Shown here one piece after another: positions 1-5,846 of a stretch of DNA of 6,483 bases (within the stretch, counting starts at the first letter, position 1; every line of letters starts with the position of its first letter). The notes under the pieces are model-generated. The model was not told where the DNA came from. It saw nothing but the letters and a program-made list of their open reading frames with translations, and ran no database searches. Source of the DNA: Zoogloeaceae bacterium (GTDB lineage: Bacteria; Pseudomonadota; Gammaproteobacteria; Burkholderiales; Rhodocyclaceae); assembly GCA_031290535.1 (NCBI GenBank), contig JAITNI010000198.1, positions 1-6,483 of the forward strand, in the 5' to 3' direction. The position numbers and the translations under genes were made by a program.

Positions 1-1071
1 GTGCTCTCCAAGCTCCTGAAAGTCACGGACGGCCCCGCCAACACGCTGGTGATTACGTCGCTTGTCGATGGTTCGCACGTTAACGCGAGCGACCTGCAAA
101 TCGAGTTCGCCATCCCGACGAGCGTTGCACCGGGTGATGTCGCCGCCTGGAATACCGCCATTGGCGGCATTGGCTGGACGGATACCGAACTGAACAATGG
201 CCGGATTCAGGCTTTCAACCAGTTGATTGCCGACAAGACTTCGGCTGCGGTGAATTTCGCCGGTCTGACCGCCAGCGATCTGGACAGCTACGGCGCCAAT
301 CCTGGCTCGGGCTACAGCAACTGGTATTCGTCCAACGACAATCTGAATGGCATTGGCGACAACGACTACGCGGCGGCGTTCGCCAACACAGCGACTGGCG
401 GCGCTGCCGTCCAGTCAGGCCTGAATTCCCTGCACACCTCGGACAACATCATCAACGCCGGTTCGGGTGATGATGTGATCGTGCTCTCCACCGGCAGCCT
501 GTCCAATGACACGATCAAATGGACGGACTTCAACCAGGGCACCAACACCATCGTGAATTTTGACACGACGGCTGCTGGCAATCTGGGCGACGACTGGCTG
601 GACTTCACCAGCTATGGCGCGCGCTGGCTGGGCGCGGCATCGCTGGATCAGGACGGCAAGGTGGTGGGCAGCCTCTGGGATACGGCGAATGATCTGCATG
701 GCGCGCACGCCAGTGGCGGCAGCTCTTACAATCAGGCGCTGCCGACCGTGGTTTCGACACCCACGGCGATCTTCTGGGAAGATTACACGCTGCATACCGG
801 CGACAAGTACATCACCCTGACCCGCGCGTATGAGGAAACGGACACCGCCGTTCAGGATAACGTTCAGCACCGCAGCACGCTGTACAAGATCGAGTTGTGG
901 ACGGTGAATGGCAACGAAGCCGACGCCTACCGCGACATCATCGCCACTGAAGTCCGCGACTCCGCGCAACTGATTGGTTATGTCGATCTGGGCAAGTACA
1001 TTGACAATGGACTTGGAAGCATCGCCGCTGCCAGCAACGACATCCTGTCGCACATCGACTTCATCCTGTAA
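1..1071 (+). CDS. C-terminal part of a large RTX/S-layer-like secreted protein (5' end outside window)
   Basis: The frame is open from base 1 to a TAA at 1069-1071, so the GTG at base 1 is probably internal and the 356 visible residues are the C-terminal part of a longer protein. The sequence is acidic, rich in Gly, Asn, Asp, Thr and Ser, and has no membrane segment or Cys. Residues 150-163 (INAGSGDDVIVLS) match one nonapeptide-like turn of RTX calcium-binding repeats, followed by a beta-rich stretch NTIVNFDTT at 182-190. Such motifs are typical of type I-secreted surface proteins, including proteobacterial S-layer and adhesin-like proteins, whose secretion signal lies in the last 50-60 residues. 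The C-terminus here ends in a hydrophobic tail (DILSHIDFIL), compatible with that. No enzyme domain is recognised. An intrinsic terminator follows 76 bases downstream, so it is the last gene of its transcript. Extracellular or surface location is inferred; precise function unknown. Confidence 0.75.
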   Translation: MLSKLLKVTDGPANTLVITSLVDGSHVNASDLQIEFAIPTSVAPGDVAAWNTAIGGIGWTDTELNNGRIQAFNQLIADKTSAAVNFAGLTASDLDSYGANPGSGYSNWYSSNDNLNGIGDNDYAAAFANTATGGAAVQSGLNSLHTSDNIINAGSGDDVIVLSTGSLSNDTIKWTDFNQGTNTIVNFDTTAAGNLGDDWLDFTSYGARWLGAASLDQDGKVVGSLWDTANDLHGAHASGGSSYNQALPTVVSTPTAIFWEDYTLHTGDKYITLTRAYEETDTAVQDNVQHRSTLYKIELWTVNGNEADAYRDIIATEVRDSAQLIGYVDLGKYIDNGLGSIAAASNDILSHIDFIL

Positions 1072-1097
1072 AAACCCCTGCCCCGGTTTTTTCCATC

Positions 1098-1124
1098 CCC
1101 GTCCCCCGCTGTACAGGGGACGGG
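1098..1124. repeat. Small GC-rich inverted repeat (9-bp arms)
   Basis: The arms CCCGTCCCC (1098-1106) and GGGGACGGG (1116-1124) are perfectly complementary around a 9-base loop. There is no T-run after it, so it is not itself a standard terminator; it lies between the RTX-like gene stop and the real terminator and could protect the mRNA 3' end. Its wording (runs of C, then CTGTACA, then runs of G) resembles the ends of the larger repeat at 1230-1362 and it may be a solo relic of that family. Confidence 0.45.
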
Positions 1125-1147
1125 AGGAAAAACAAAAGGCAACCTTC

Positions 1148-1174
1148 AAAACCCCGCTTCGGCGGGGTTTTTTT
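1148..1174 (+). terminator. Intrinsic terminator of the RTX-like gene
   Basis: A perfect 10-bp stem AAAACCCCGC / GCGGGGTTTT (1148-1157 and 1162-1171) closes on a TTCG tetraloop in the very stable C(UUCG)G context, and the right arm runs into seven T residues (1168-1174). This is a textbook Rho-independent terminator for the upstream gene. The A-run on the left arm would give a shorter U-tract in the opposite direction, so weak bidirectional action is possible. Confidence 0.93.
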
Positions 1175-1229
1175 ATTGGGCGTGGGGAAGGCGGCTTTCC
1201 CCTGATTTTTACGGGCGTTCGGGCAAGCA

Positions 1230-1362
1230 CTTCCCCCCTGTCAAGGGGGGATTGAGGGGGGTTTGGGAGGGTTCAGCAAGGGAAAGATTCAGAACCAACC
1301 GCTTCTGCCCACGGAACCCTCCAAAAAAAACCCCTCCCGGCCTCCCCTTGTCAGGGGAGGAG
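1230..1362. repeat. Fold-back repeat family, copy A
   Basis: This is a roughly 133-base element with long imperfect terminal inverted repeats. The left arm (1230-1276) carries the palindrome CCCCCCTGTCAAGGGGGG, then G-runs ending in GGGAGGGTTCAG. The right arm (about 1314-1362) is its approximate reverse complement, starting GAACCCTCC and ending CTCCCCTTGTCAGGGGAG. Bases 1230-1268 are identical to 5847-5885 (copy C), and 1329-1362 are identical to 4255-4288 (copy B). The two arms are joined by a unique middle containing CGCTTCTGCC (1300-1309), also found in copy B. No open frame is carried. It resembles a non-autonomous fold-back or MITE-like intergenic repeat; target duplications were not evident by eye. 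The strong secondary structure could also affect transcription. Confidence 0.85.
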
Positions 1363-1469
1363 CAACCCCCGCCCGGCGGGCCGTTCCTTTTCTCTTTTGA
1401 CGGCCTTGTGCGCTGCGGGGCGCAGGGACGGCAAGGGCTGTTGTCCATCCGTCCGCCCCTGTCAATCCC

Positions 1470-1478
1470 TGCTATACT
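1470..1478 (+). promoter_or_regulatory. Candidate extended -10 promoter of the gmd-rmd operon
   Basis: TGCTATACT matches the extended -10 form TGnTATAAT with one mismatch, 30 bases before the gmd ATG. No good -35 box exists at 16-18 bases upstream, which extended -10 promoters tolerate. Transcription would begin near 1485, giving a leader of about two dozen bases. The glycosyltransferase gene has a similar GCTATACT on the other strand (5768-5775). Confidence 0.5.
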
Positions 1479-1497
1479 TATTCATTTTTTTGCCACT

Positions 1498-1507
1498 GCA
1501 AATTTGC
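1498..1507. promoter_or_regulatory. Perfect 10-bp palindrome in place of the gmd ribosome binding site
   Basis: GCAAATTTGC is exactly self-complementary and ends one base before the gmd ATG. It occupies the place where a Shine-Dalgarno would be, and no purine-rich SD exists in the preceding 20 bases. It may be a protein-binding site or simply an A/T-rich unstructured initiation region; no known operator is recognised. Confidence 0.3.
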
Positions 1508-1508
1508 G

Positions 1509-2543
1509 ATGAAAAAGGCTGTAATTACCGGCATTACCGGGCAGGATGGCGCCTATCTGGCGGAACTGCTGTTGCAAAAGGGCTATCAGGTTTTTGGCGC
1601 TTACCGGCGCACCAGCTCCGTCAATTTCTGGCGGCTCGAAGCGCTGGGAATTGCCGATCATCCCGCCCTGCGGCGGGTGGAATATGATCTGACGGATTTG
1701 TCCGCCAGCATTCGCCTGCTCGAACACAGCGAAGCGGACGAGGTGTATAACCTCGCGGCGCAAAGCTTTGTCGGCGTGTCCTTCGAGCAGCCGATCACCA
1801 CGGCGAAAATCACCGGGCTGGGGGCGCTCAACCTGCTGGAAGCGGTGCGTCTCGTGAACCGGAACATCCGCTTTTATCAGGCGTCGACTTCCGAAATGTT
1901 CGGCAAGGTTCAGGCCGTTCCCCAGACGGAAGAAACCCCCTTCTATCCCCGCAGCCCCTATGGCGTCGCCAAACTCTACGCGCACTGGATGACGGTGAAT
2001 TACCGGGAAAGCTACGATATGTTCGCCTGTAGCGGCATCCTCTTCAACCACGAATCGCCCCTGCGGGGCCGCGAATTCGTCACCCGGAAAATTTCCGATA
2101 CCGTCGCCCGGATTGCCCAGGAAAAAACCCAAACCCTGGAACTGGGCAATCTGGACGCCAGACGGGACTGGGGCTATGCCCGCGAGTATGTGGACGGCAT
2201 GTGGCGCATGTTGCAGGCGGAACGCCCGGATACCTACGTGCTGGCCACCCAGCGGACAGAAACCGTGCGGAACTTTGTCGATCTCGCCTTCCGGGCCATT
2301 GGCGTCGACCTGTGCTGGCGGGGCGCTGCCGAACAGGAAGAAGGCGTTTGCGCCCAAACCGGCAAAACGCGGGTGCGGGTCAATCCCGCGTTTTACCGGC
2401 CCGCCGAGGTGGATTTGCTCATCGGCGATCCGAGCAAGGCCCGAACCGTTTTGGGCTGGTCGCCGCAAACCTCCCTGGAATCCCTGTGCGCGATGATGGT
2501 CAAGGCCGATCTGGAACGCAACGCCAAAGGCTTTTCTTTCTGA
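1509..2543 (+). CDS. gmd: GDP-mannose 4,6-dehydratase
   Basis: This cytoplasmic short-chain dehydrogenase/reductase enzyme removes water from GDP-D-mannose to give GDP-4-keto-6-deoxy-D-mannose, the branch point to GDP-D-rhamnose, GDP-L-fucose and related sugars. The N-terminal Rossmann fold begins at once with GITGQDG (residues 8-14), the glycine-rich NADP-binding motif. [12 protein letters not shown] (81-92) and the catalytic Thr127/Glu129 (STSEMFG) and Tyr151/Lys155 (YGVAK) are all present. NHESPLRG (180-187), [15 protein letters not shown] (218-232) and [18 protein letters not shown] (290-307) are family signatures of the substrate-binding half. At 344 residues it is close to the usual 320-370, so it looks intact. 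The start is set by the SDR motif: no Shine-Dalgarno is visible and a 10-bp palindrome GCAAATTTGC (1498-1507) sits directly upstream. It is followed after 10 bases by the reductase gene. Confidence 0.96.
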   Translation: MKKAVITGITGQDGAYLAELLLQKGYQVFGAYRRTSSVNFWRLEALGIADHPALRRVEYDLTDLSASIRLLEHSEADEVYNLAAQSFVGVSFEQPITTAKITGLGALNLLEAVRLVNRNIRFYQASTSEMFGKVQAVPQTEETPFYPRSPYGVAKLYAHWMTVNYRESYDMFACSGILFNHESPLRGREFVTRKISDTVARIAQEKTQTLELGNLDARRDWGYAREYVDGMWRMLQAERPDTYVLATQRTETVRNFVDLAFRAIGVDLCWRGAAEQEEGVCAQTGKTRVRVNPAFYRPAEVDLLIGDPSKARTVLGWSPQTSLESLCAMMVKADLERNAKGFSF

Positions 2544-2547
2544 AGGA
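2543..2547 (+). promoter_or_regulatory. Ribosome binding site of the rmd-like gene
   Basis: AAGGA overlaps the last base of the gmd stop codon and stands 6 bases before the ATG at 2554. This fixes the start and indicates translation from the same transcript as gmd. Confidence 0.8.
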
Positions 2548-2553
2548 CGCGCC

Positions 2554-3438
2554 ATGCGAGCCTTGATTACCGGCATCGAGGGCTTCACCGGCCAGTATGT
2601 CGCGGCGGAACTCGAAGCGGCGGGGTATCAGGTCTTTGGCCTCTGCAACCGGGCACATCCGGGTACGACGCGCATCTTTCCCGCCGATTTGCAGGACGCC
2701 CGCGCGCTAAAAACCGCCATCACAAAAGCCGCGCCAGACGTGGTCGTGCATCTGGCGGCGCTGGCCTTTGTGGCGCACGGGGACGCGGCGGCTTTTTACA
2801 AGGTCAATGTCATCGGCACGCGCAACCTGCTGGAAGCGCTGGCGCAGGCCGCGCCCCACGCGCGCCGGGTGGTGCTGGCAAGCAGCGCCAATGTGTATGG
2901 CAATCAGCAGGCCGGGATGCTGGACGAGCAAACGCCGCCCAATCCCGCCAATGATTACGCCGTCAGCAAGCTCGCCATGGAATATATGGCGCGCCTGTGG
3001 CATGACCGCCTGCCGATGGTCATCACCCGCCCCTTCAACTATACCGGCGTGGGACAATCCCCCGCCTTTCTGCTGCCCAAGATCGTGGCGCATTTTCAGC
3101 GGCGGGCGGAACGCATCGAACTGGGCAATCTGGACGTCTGCCGGGATTTTTCCGATGTGCGGGCCGTCGCCCAGGCCTATCGCCGTTTGCTGGAAGCCCC
3201 GGCGGCGATCGGCCAGACCGTCAACCTGTGTTCCGGGCGCACCGTTTCCCTGCGCGAGGTTCTGACCCTGACCGAACAACAAACCGGCCACCCGATGAAA
3301 ATCGACGTAAACCCCGCCTTTGTGCGCCAGAACGAGGTGCACACTCTGGGCGGCAGCCCCGATTTGCTGCGCCGCCTGATCGGCGACTGGCATTCGCCGC
3401 CTCTGGAAGAGACGCTGGCATGGATGCTGGAAGGGTGA
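2554..3438 (+). CDS. rmd: GDP-4-keto-6-deoxy-D-mannose reductase (GDP-D-rhamnose synthesis)
   Basis: This SDR-family reductase most likely reduces the 4-keto group of the Gmd product to make GDP-D-rhamnose in the cytoplasm. The NAD(P) motif GIEGFTG is at residues 7-13, HLAALAFV at 66-73, the catalytic Ser110/Ser111 in SSANVYG (110-116) and the Tyr135/Lys139 pair in YAVSK. RPFNYTGVGQSPAF (159-172), RDFSDVRAVAQAY (197-209) and a C-terminal region beginning NPAFVRQNEV (253-262) match Rmd-type enzymes. At 294 residues it has the family length. It begins 10 bases after gmd with a good ribosome binding site, so the two are co-transcribed and catalyse consecutive steps. The product could instead be the 4-epimer GDP-6-deoxy-D-talose, since the Rmd and Tld types cannot be separated by eye; it lacks the look of the longer GDP-L-fucose synthase. 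Only 31 bases separate its stop from that of the convergent recombinase gene, with no obvious terminator. Confidence 0.85.
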   Translation: MRALITGIEGFTGQYVAAELEAAGYQVFGLCNRAHPGTTRIFPADLQDARALKTAITKAAPDVVVHLAALAFVAHGDAAAFYKVNVIGTRNLLEALAQAAPHARRVVLASSANVYGNQQAGMLDEQTPPNPANDYAVSKLAMEYMARLWHDRLPMVITRPFNYTGVGQSPAFLLPKIVAHFQRRAERIELGNLDVCRDFSDVRAVAQAYRRLLEAPAAIGQTVNLCSGRTVSLREVLTLTEQQTGHPMKIDVNPAFVRQNEVHTLGGSPDLLRRLIGDWHSPPLEETLAWMLEG

Positions 3439-3469
3439 GCAACAGGGGCGCGACGGATGGGCGACAGGC

Positions 3470-4030
3470 TCAGTCCGCCGCCCGCAAATACTGGTACAGG
3501 GTTTCGCGGCTGATGCCGAATTCACGCGCCAGCGGCGCGTTTTTTTCGCCCGCGGCAATCCGGCGGCGCAGATCGGCCACCCGCGCGGGCGTCAGCGCCT
3601 TTTTGCGCCCCCGGTAGACGCCGCGCTGTTTGGCCAGCGCGATGCCCTCGCGCTGGCGCTCGCGGATCAGGGCGCGTTCAAACTCGGCAAACGCGCCCAT
3701 CACCGACAGCATGAGATTGGCCATCGGCGAATCTTCGCCGGTAAAGGTCAGCCCTTCCTTGACAAAATTCACGCGCGCGCCGCGCCGGGTCAGTTCCTGC
3801 ACCAGCCGCCGCAAATCATCCAGATTGCGCGCCAGCCGATCCATGCTGTGCGCCACCACCGTATCGCCCTCGCGCGCGAAAGCCAGCAGCGCGTCAAGCT
3901 GCGGCCGCCGCGTGTCCTTGCCCGACGCCCGGTCAATAAACACCTTGTCAACCGGAACATTCTCAAGCTGCCGCTCCGGGTTCTGGTCAAGACTGCTGAC
4001 GCGCACATAGCCAACGCGATGTCCCTGCAT
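3470..4030 (-). CDS. Solitary serine recombinase, resolvase/DNA-invertase type
   Basis: A complete 186-residue site-specific recombinase of the Tn3 resolvase/Hin invertase family, which cuts DNA with a catalytic serine and resolves or inverts segments between paired sites. The N-terminal catalytic domain shows GYVRVSSLDQN (7-17) with nucleophile Ser12 and Arg10, and HSMDRLARN (61-69) with Arg65 and Arg68. The long E-helix follows in the region 104-136 (GAFAEFERALIRERQREGIALAKQ from 112). GRKKALT (141-147) marks the hinge to a C-terminal helix-turn-helix at about 162-184 (LAREFGISRETLYQYL). I chose the ATG at 4030 because AGGGAGG lies 6 bases upstream (4037-4043) and the protein then begins just before the family motif; a longer frame to 4141 adds 37 unrelated residues. 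No transposase is in view. Partner sites are unproven; an AT-rich TGTCA-containing island lies 310-400 bases upstream of its start. Confidence 0.93.
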   Translation of the reverse strand: MQGHRVGYVRVSSLDQNPERQLENVPVDKVFIDRASGKDTRRPQLDALLAFAREGDTVVAHSMDRLARNLDDLRRLVQELTRRGARVNFVKEGLTFTGEDSPMANLMLSVMGAFAEFERALIRERQREGIALAKQRGVYRGRKKALTPARVADLRRRIAAGEKNAPLAREFGISRETLYQYLRAAD

Positions 4031-4036
4031 GAGAGG

Positions 4037-4043
4037 CCTCCCT
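4037..4043 (-). promoter_or_regulatory. Ribosome binding site of the recombinase gene
   Basis: On the minus strand AGGGAGG stands 6 bases before the ATG at 4028-4030. It is the strongest Shine-Dalgarno in the window and decides this start over the upstream in-frame codons. Confidence 0.85.
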
Positions 4044-4184
4044 GATCGTGATTTCCGCAAATAACCCCCCGCTTTTTCAGCGGGAAAGGGACTGTTCTCT
4101 ATCCCCCTTGAGGAGAAGGGACCGCGGTTCCGGTTGCACAAACGTTTCTCCTCCTGAACCGCCGCCCCTCATCCGCCCCTTCGG

Positions 4185-4288
4185 CCCCCCTTCTCCCCCA
4201 GGGGAGAAGGGGGGTTTGGGAGGGTTCAGAAAACACACGCTTCTGCCAAACCCAAACCCCTCCCGGCCTCCCCTTGTCAGGGGAGGAG
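4185..4288. repeat. Fold-back repeat family, copy B
   Basis: A roughly 104-base relative of copy A in the same orientation. The outer left arm is replaced by a perfect 14-bp inverted repeat CCCCCCTTCTCCCC (4185-4198) with its complement at 4201-4214 around a 2-base loop. From the G-run at 4209 through GGGAGGGTTCAG (ending 4229) it matches copy A, and bases 4255-4288 are identical to 1329-1362. The middle is shorter than in A but keeps CGCTTCTGCC (4238-4247). After both A and B a related tail GCCGTTCCTT recurs (1380-1389 and 4306-4315), so homology reaches a little past the hairpin end. Confidence 0.85.
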
Positions 4289-4340
4289 TAACCCCCCCAA
4301 CGTTTGCCGTTCCTTGTTCAGACGAGCCAGGGGAATCAAG

Positions 4341-4431
4341 TGTCAGGAATAAGTCTATAAGCCTTTTTACAATATGTCAATAAATAACCAAGGCAACCTT
4401 ATTCTGACATTTTTGGCCGCATGGTCTGACA
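4341..4431. repeat. AT-rich island with inverted TGTCA motifs (candidate recombination site or transposon end)
   Basis: TGTCA occurs on the + strand at 4341 and 4375 and on the - strand at 4405-4409 and 4427-4431. TGTCAGGAATAAG (4341-4353) is an inverted match, with one extra base, to CTTATTCTGACA (4398-4409). The pair 4375 to 4409 makes a 35-base unit with outward ends TGTCAATAA and TTATTCTGACA. Resolvase half-sites of the Tn3/gamma-delta class have the consensus TGTCYnnTA in inverted pairs, and subsite II is 34 bases, so the arrangement is suggestive, although the fifth base here is A. It stands out from the GC-rich surroundings. Alternatively it is the remnant end of an insertion sequence. 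Confidence 0.35.
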
Positions 4432-4493
4432 TTGCGTTAGGGTATAGCCCAGACGGACAGAATTGGATGTCATGCGCGACGCGGTGGGCTATG

Positions 4494-5642
4494 CTATGGC
4501 TTTTGCGCTTGCAGCACCGCCCGGTAAAGCGCCAGTGTGCTGGCGGCCATGCGTTCCCGCTGAAATTCGGACAGCGCCCGCCGTTGCGCCGCACGTCCCA
4601 GTTCCTTGCGCCAGTCCTCGCGGGCAAGCAGGGCGGCGAGCGCGGCGGTCAGGGCGGCCACGTTGCCCGGCGGGACAGTGAGGCCGGTTTTGCCCTCCTG
4701 ATTGACAAAATCCACCCCGTTGCCCAGACGGGTGCTGACCACGGGGCGTCCGGCCGCCATCGCTTCCAGTTGCACAATGCCGAACGCCTCCGCCTTCGTG
4801 ACGGAAGGCAGACAAAACACGTCACACGCCTGATAATGGGCAGCCAGCCGCGCTTCGGGAATGCGCCCCAGAAAACAGACCCGGTCCTGCAGACCCAGAC
4901 GGGTGGCCTGTCGCTCAAGCGTCGGGCGCAAGGGGCCTTCGCCGCCCAGCAGCAGGCGGACGTCCGGCCCCAGACCTGCCAGCGCCTGAATGAGCACGTC
5001 AAACCCCTTGTAGGACACATGCCGCCCAAGGGCGAAAACCAGTTTTTTACCCGGATGGGCGGCGCGAAGGCGGGCCGCTCCGGCGAGGGTTTCGGCGTCG
5101 GGTTGGGCAAAACGGGTCAGGTCAAACCCGAAAGGAATCACGCGCACCTTGTCCGGGATTCCCGGCAACAACAGATCGGGGGAGGCGCGCCGGTTTTCAG
5201 GCGCGGCCACAATGATCGCGCCCGCCCGGCGCAAACCGCGATTTTGCCAGGGACGATAGAGTTTCAACAAATATTGTTGCCGGACAATCTCCGCGTGCCA
5301 GGTGATGACGCGGGGTACGCGGGCGGGAATGACCAGCGAGGCCAGATGAGACATGGGATCGGGAAAATGCAGGTGCACCAGATCGAAAGGACGGGCGCGG
5401 TGTTGCCGCCAGGCTTCCAGCGCCAGCCCCGGCGAAAGAACCAGACTGCCATCCACATCCCAGCCCGCCGTCCTGACTACAGGCGTCCCCGCCCGCGTAA
5501 AACGCTGGCGCTGGAAATTCCGGGAAGGCACCAGATTGAGAAAGTCCACCTCCGCCCGCAGACTTTCCAGCAGGCTCAGGACATGAGACTGAATGCCGCC
5601 CGGCTGCTCATCGCAAAAACGGCCAAAGCAAAGCACACGCAT
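4494..5642 (-). CDS. GT4-family glycosyltransferase (GT-B fold)
   Basis: A complete 382-residue retaining glycosyltransferase of the GT4 type, expected on the cytoplasmic face of the inner membrane, where it adds a sugar from a nucleotide donor to a growing glycan. The N-terminal acceptor domain starts MRVLCFGRF and has the glycine loop GGIQSH (15-20), HLHFPDP (90-96) and WHAEIVRQ (115-122), a form common in mannosyl- and rhamnosyltransferases. The donor domain has VIPFGFD (168-174), GRHVSYKGFDVLIQAL (206-221), LLGGEGP (231-237) and the E-x7-E signature EAFGIVQLE (Glu285, Glu293). No membrane segment is seen. GDP-D-rhamnose from the neighbouring gmd-rmd pair is a reasonable donor, as in A-band polysaccharide loci, but GDP-mannose or others are equally possible from sequence. 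It is monocistronic and faces away from the CHASE2 gene. The ATG at 5642 lacks a good Shine-Dalgarno (only ATCCTG just before), yet the family N-terminus fits this start. Confidence 0.93.
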   Translation of the reverse strand: MRVLCFGRFCDEQPGGIQSHVLSLLESLRAEVDFLNLVPSRNFQRQRFTRAGTPVVRTAGWDVDGSLVLSPGLALEAWRQHRARPFDLVHLHFPDPMSHLASLVIPARVPRVITWHAEIVRQQYLLKLYRPWQNRGLRRAGAIIVAAPENRRASPDLLLPGIPDKVRVIPFGFDLTRFAQPDAETLAGAARLRAAHPGKKLVFALGRHVSYKGFDVLIQALAGLGPDVRLLLGGEGPLRPTLERQATRLGLQDRVCFLGRIPEARLAAHYQACDVFCLPSVTKAEAFGIVQLEAMAAGRPVVSTRLGNGVDFVNQEGKTGLTVPPGNVAALTAALAALLAREDWRKELGRAAQRRALSEFQRERMAASTLALYRAVLQAQKP

Positions 5643-5767
5643 CAGGATTTTTTTCCGACAGGAGAAATGGCCCGCTTCAGGCCAGCGTTTTTCAGAAAGG
5701 TCATGTTCAGGATTGCCTGTTTTTTACGTCCGGCGCAGGAAATTTTCCTGAAGACGAAAAATTGATT

Positions 5768-5773
5768 AGTATA
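5768..5773 (-). promoter_or_regulatory. Candidate -10 box of the glycosyltransferase gene
   Basis: On the minus strand TATACT sits in GGCTATACTAATCA, closely resembling the gmd -10 context. A weak -35 (TTCAGG) falls at the right spacing, 17 bases upstream, inside the inverted repeat 5790-5820. Transcription would begin near 5761, leaving about 120 bases of leader before the ATG at 5642. Confidence 0.35.
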
Positions 5774-5789
5774 GCCGAAAGGCCGCATT

Positions 5790-5820
5790 CCCTGAACCAC
5801 GCCCATTTGCTCGTTCAGGG
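5790..5820. promoter_or_regulatory. Inverted repeat overlapping the candidate -35 region (operator-like)
   Basis: CCCTGAAC (5790-5797) and GTTCAGGG (5813-5820) are perfect 8-bp inverted arms with 15 bases between them. The near arm covers the predicted -35 of the glycosyltransferase promoter, a usual place for a repressor or activator site. No known regulator consensus is recognised and chance is not excluded. Confidence 0.3.
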
Positions 5821-5846
5821 ACAAGGTCAAGCGATTCCAGAAGGGG

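Larger units (their letters stand above)
1072..1508. other. Gene-free gap between the RTX-like gene and gmd
   Basis: This 437-base stretch holds no credible gene. It contains a small hairpin (1098-1124), an intrinsic terminator (1148-1174), fold-back repeat copy A (1230-1362) and the candidate gmd promoter near 1470-1478. The short open frames across it are built from the G/C homopolymer runs of the repeat and resemble no protein family. Between 1363 and 1469 there are only short GC-rich inverted repeats, for example arms of 6 bases around 1368-1380, with no assigned role. Confidence 0.7.
4031..4493. other. Gene-free divergent-free gap between recombinase and glycosyltransferase
   Basis: This 463-base stretch lies upstream of the recombinase and downstream of the glycosyltransferase. 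It contains a small hairpin (4068-4084, arms CCCGCT/AGCGGG), a degenerate inverted repeat arm (about 4101-4184), repeat copy B (4185-4288), and an AT-rich island (4336-4440) with TGTCA motifs. No open frame here resembles a protein. No clear sigma-70 promoter for the recombinase and no standard terminator for the glycosyltransferase could be identified; ATAGCCC (4444-4450) and GGGCTAT (4486-4492) form a loose 7-bp inverted repeat after the glycosyltransferase stop. Confidence 0.65.

Noticed and set aside
415..1230. 271-codon open frame on the - strand
   Set aside because: Antisense to the RTX-like gene and through its terminator; the N-terminal part is translated from low-complexity repeat and terminator DNA.
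1252..1512. Short + strand frame before gmd
   Set aside because: Its codons are mostly repeat copy A homopolymer runs giving Pro/Gly/Arg-rich sequence; no ribosome site or homology.
1482..2588. 368-codon open frame on the - strand
   Set aside because: Fully antisense to gmd, whose catalytic motifs are intact; no recognisable domain in the mirror frame.
2707..3558. 283-codon open frame on the - strand
   Set aside because: Antisense to the rmd-like gene and running into the end of the recombinase in another frame; no domain seen.
4031..4141. 37-residue N-terminal extension of the recombinase
   Set aside because: Resolvase family proteins begin just before the Y-x-R-x-S motif, and a strong AGGGAGG ribosome site precedes the ATG at 4030; the extension is partly translated from repeat DNA.
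4374..5765. 463-codon open frame on the + strand
   Set aside because: It is antisense to the glycosyltransferase, which has clear GT4 motifs. The product is rich in Arg, Gln and Pro with no domain, as expected for a mirror frame in GC-rich DNA.
5642..5830. 62-codon minus-strand frame just upstream of the glycosyltransferase
   Set aside because: It starts with TTG, lacks a ribosome site, spans the candidate promoter and shows no family resemblance; its overlap with the glycosyltransferase ATG is probably chance.
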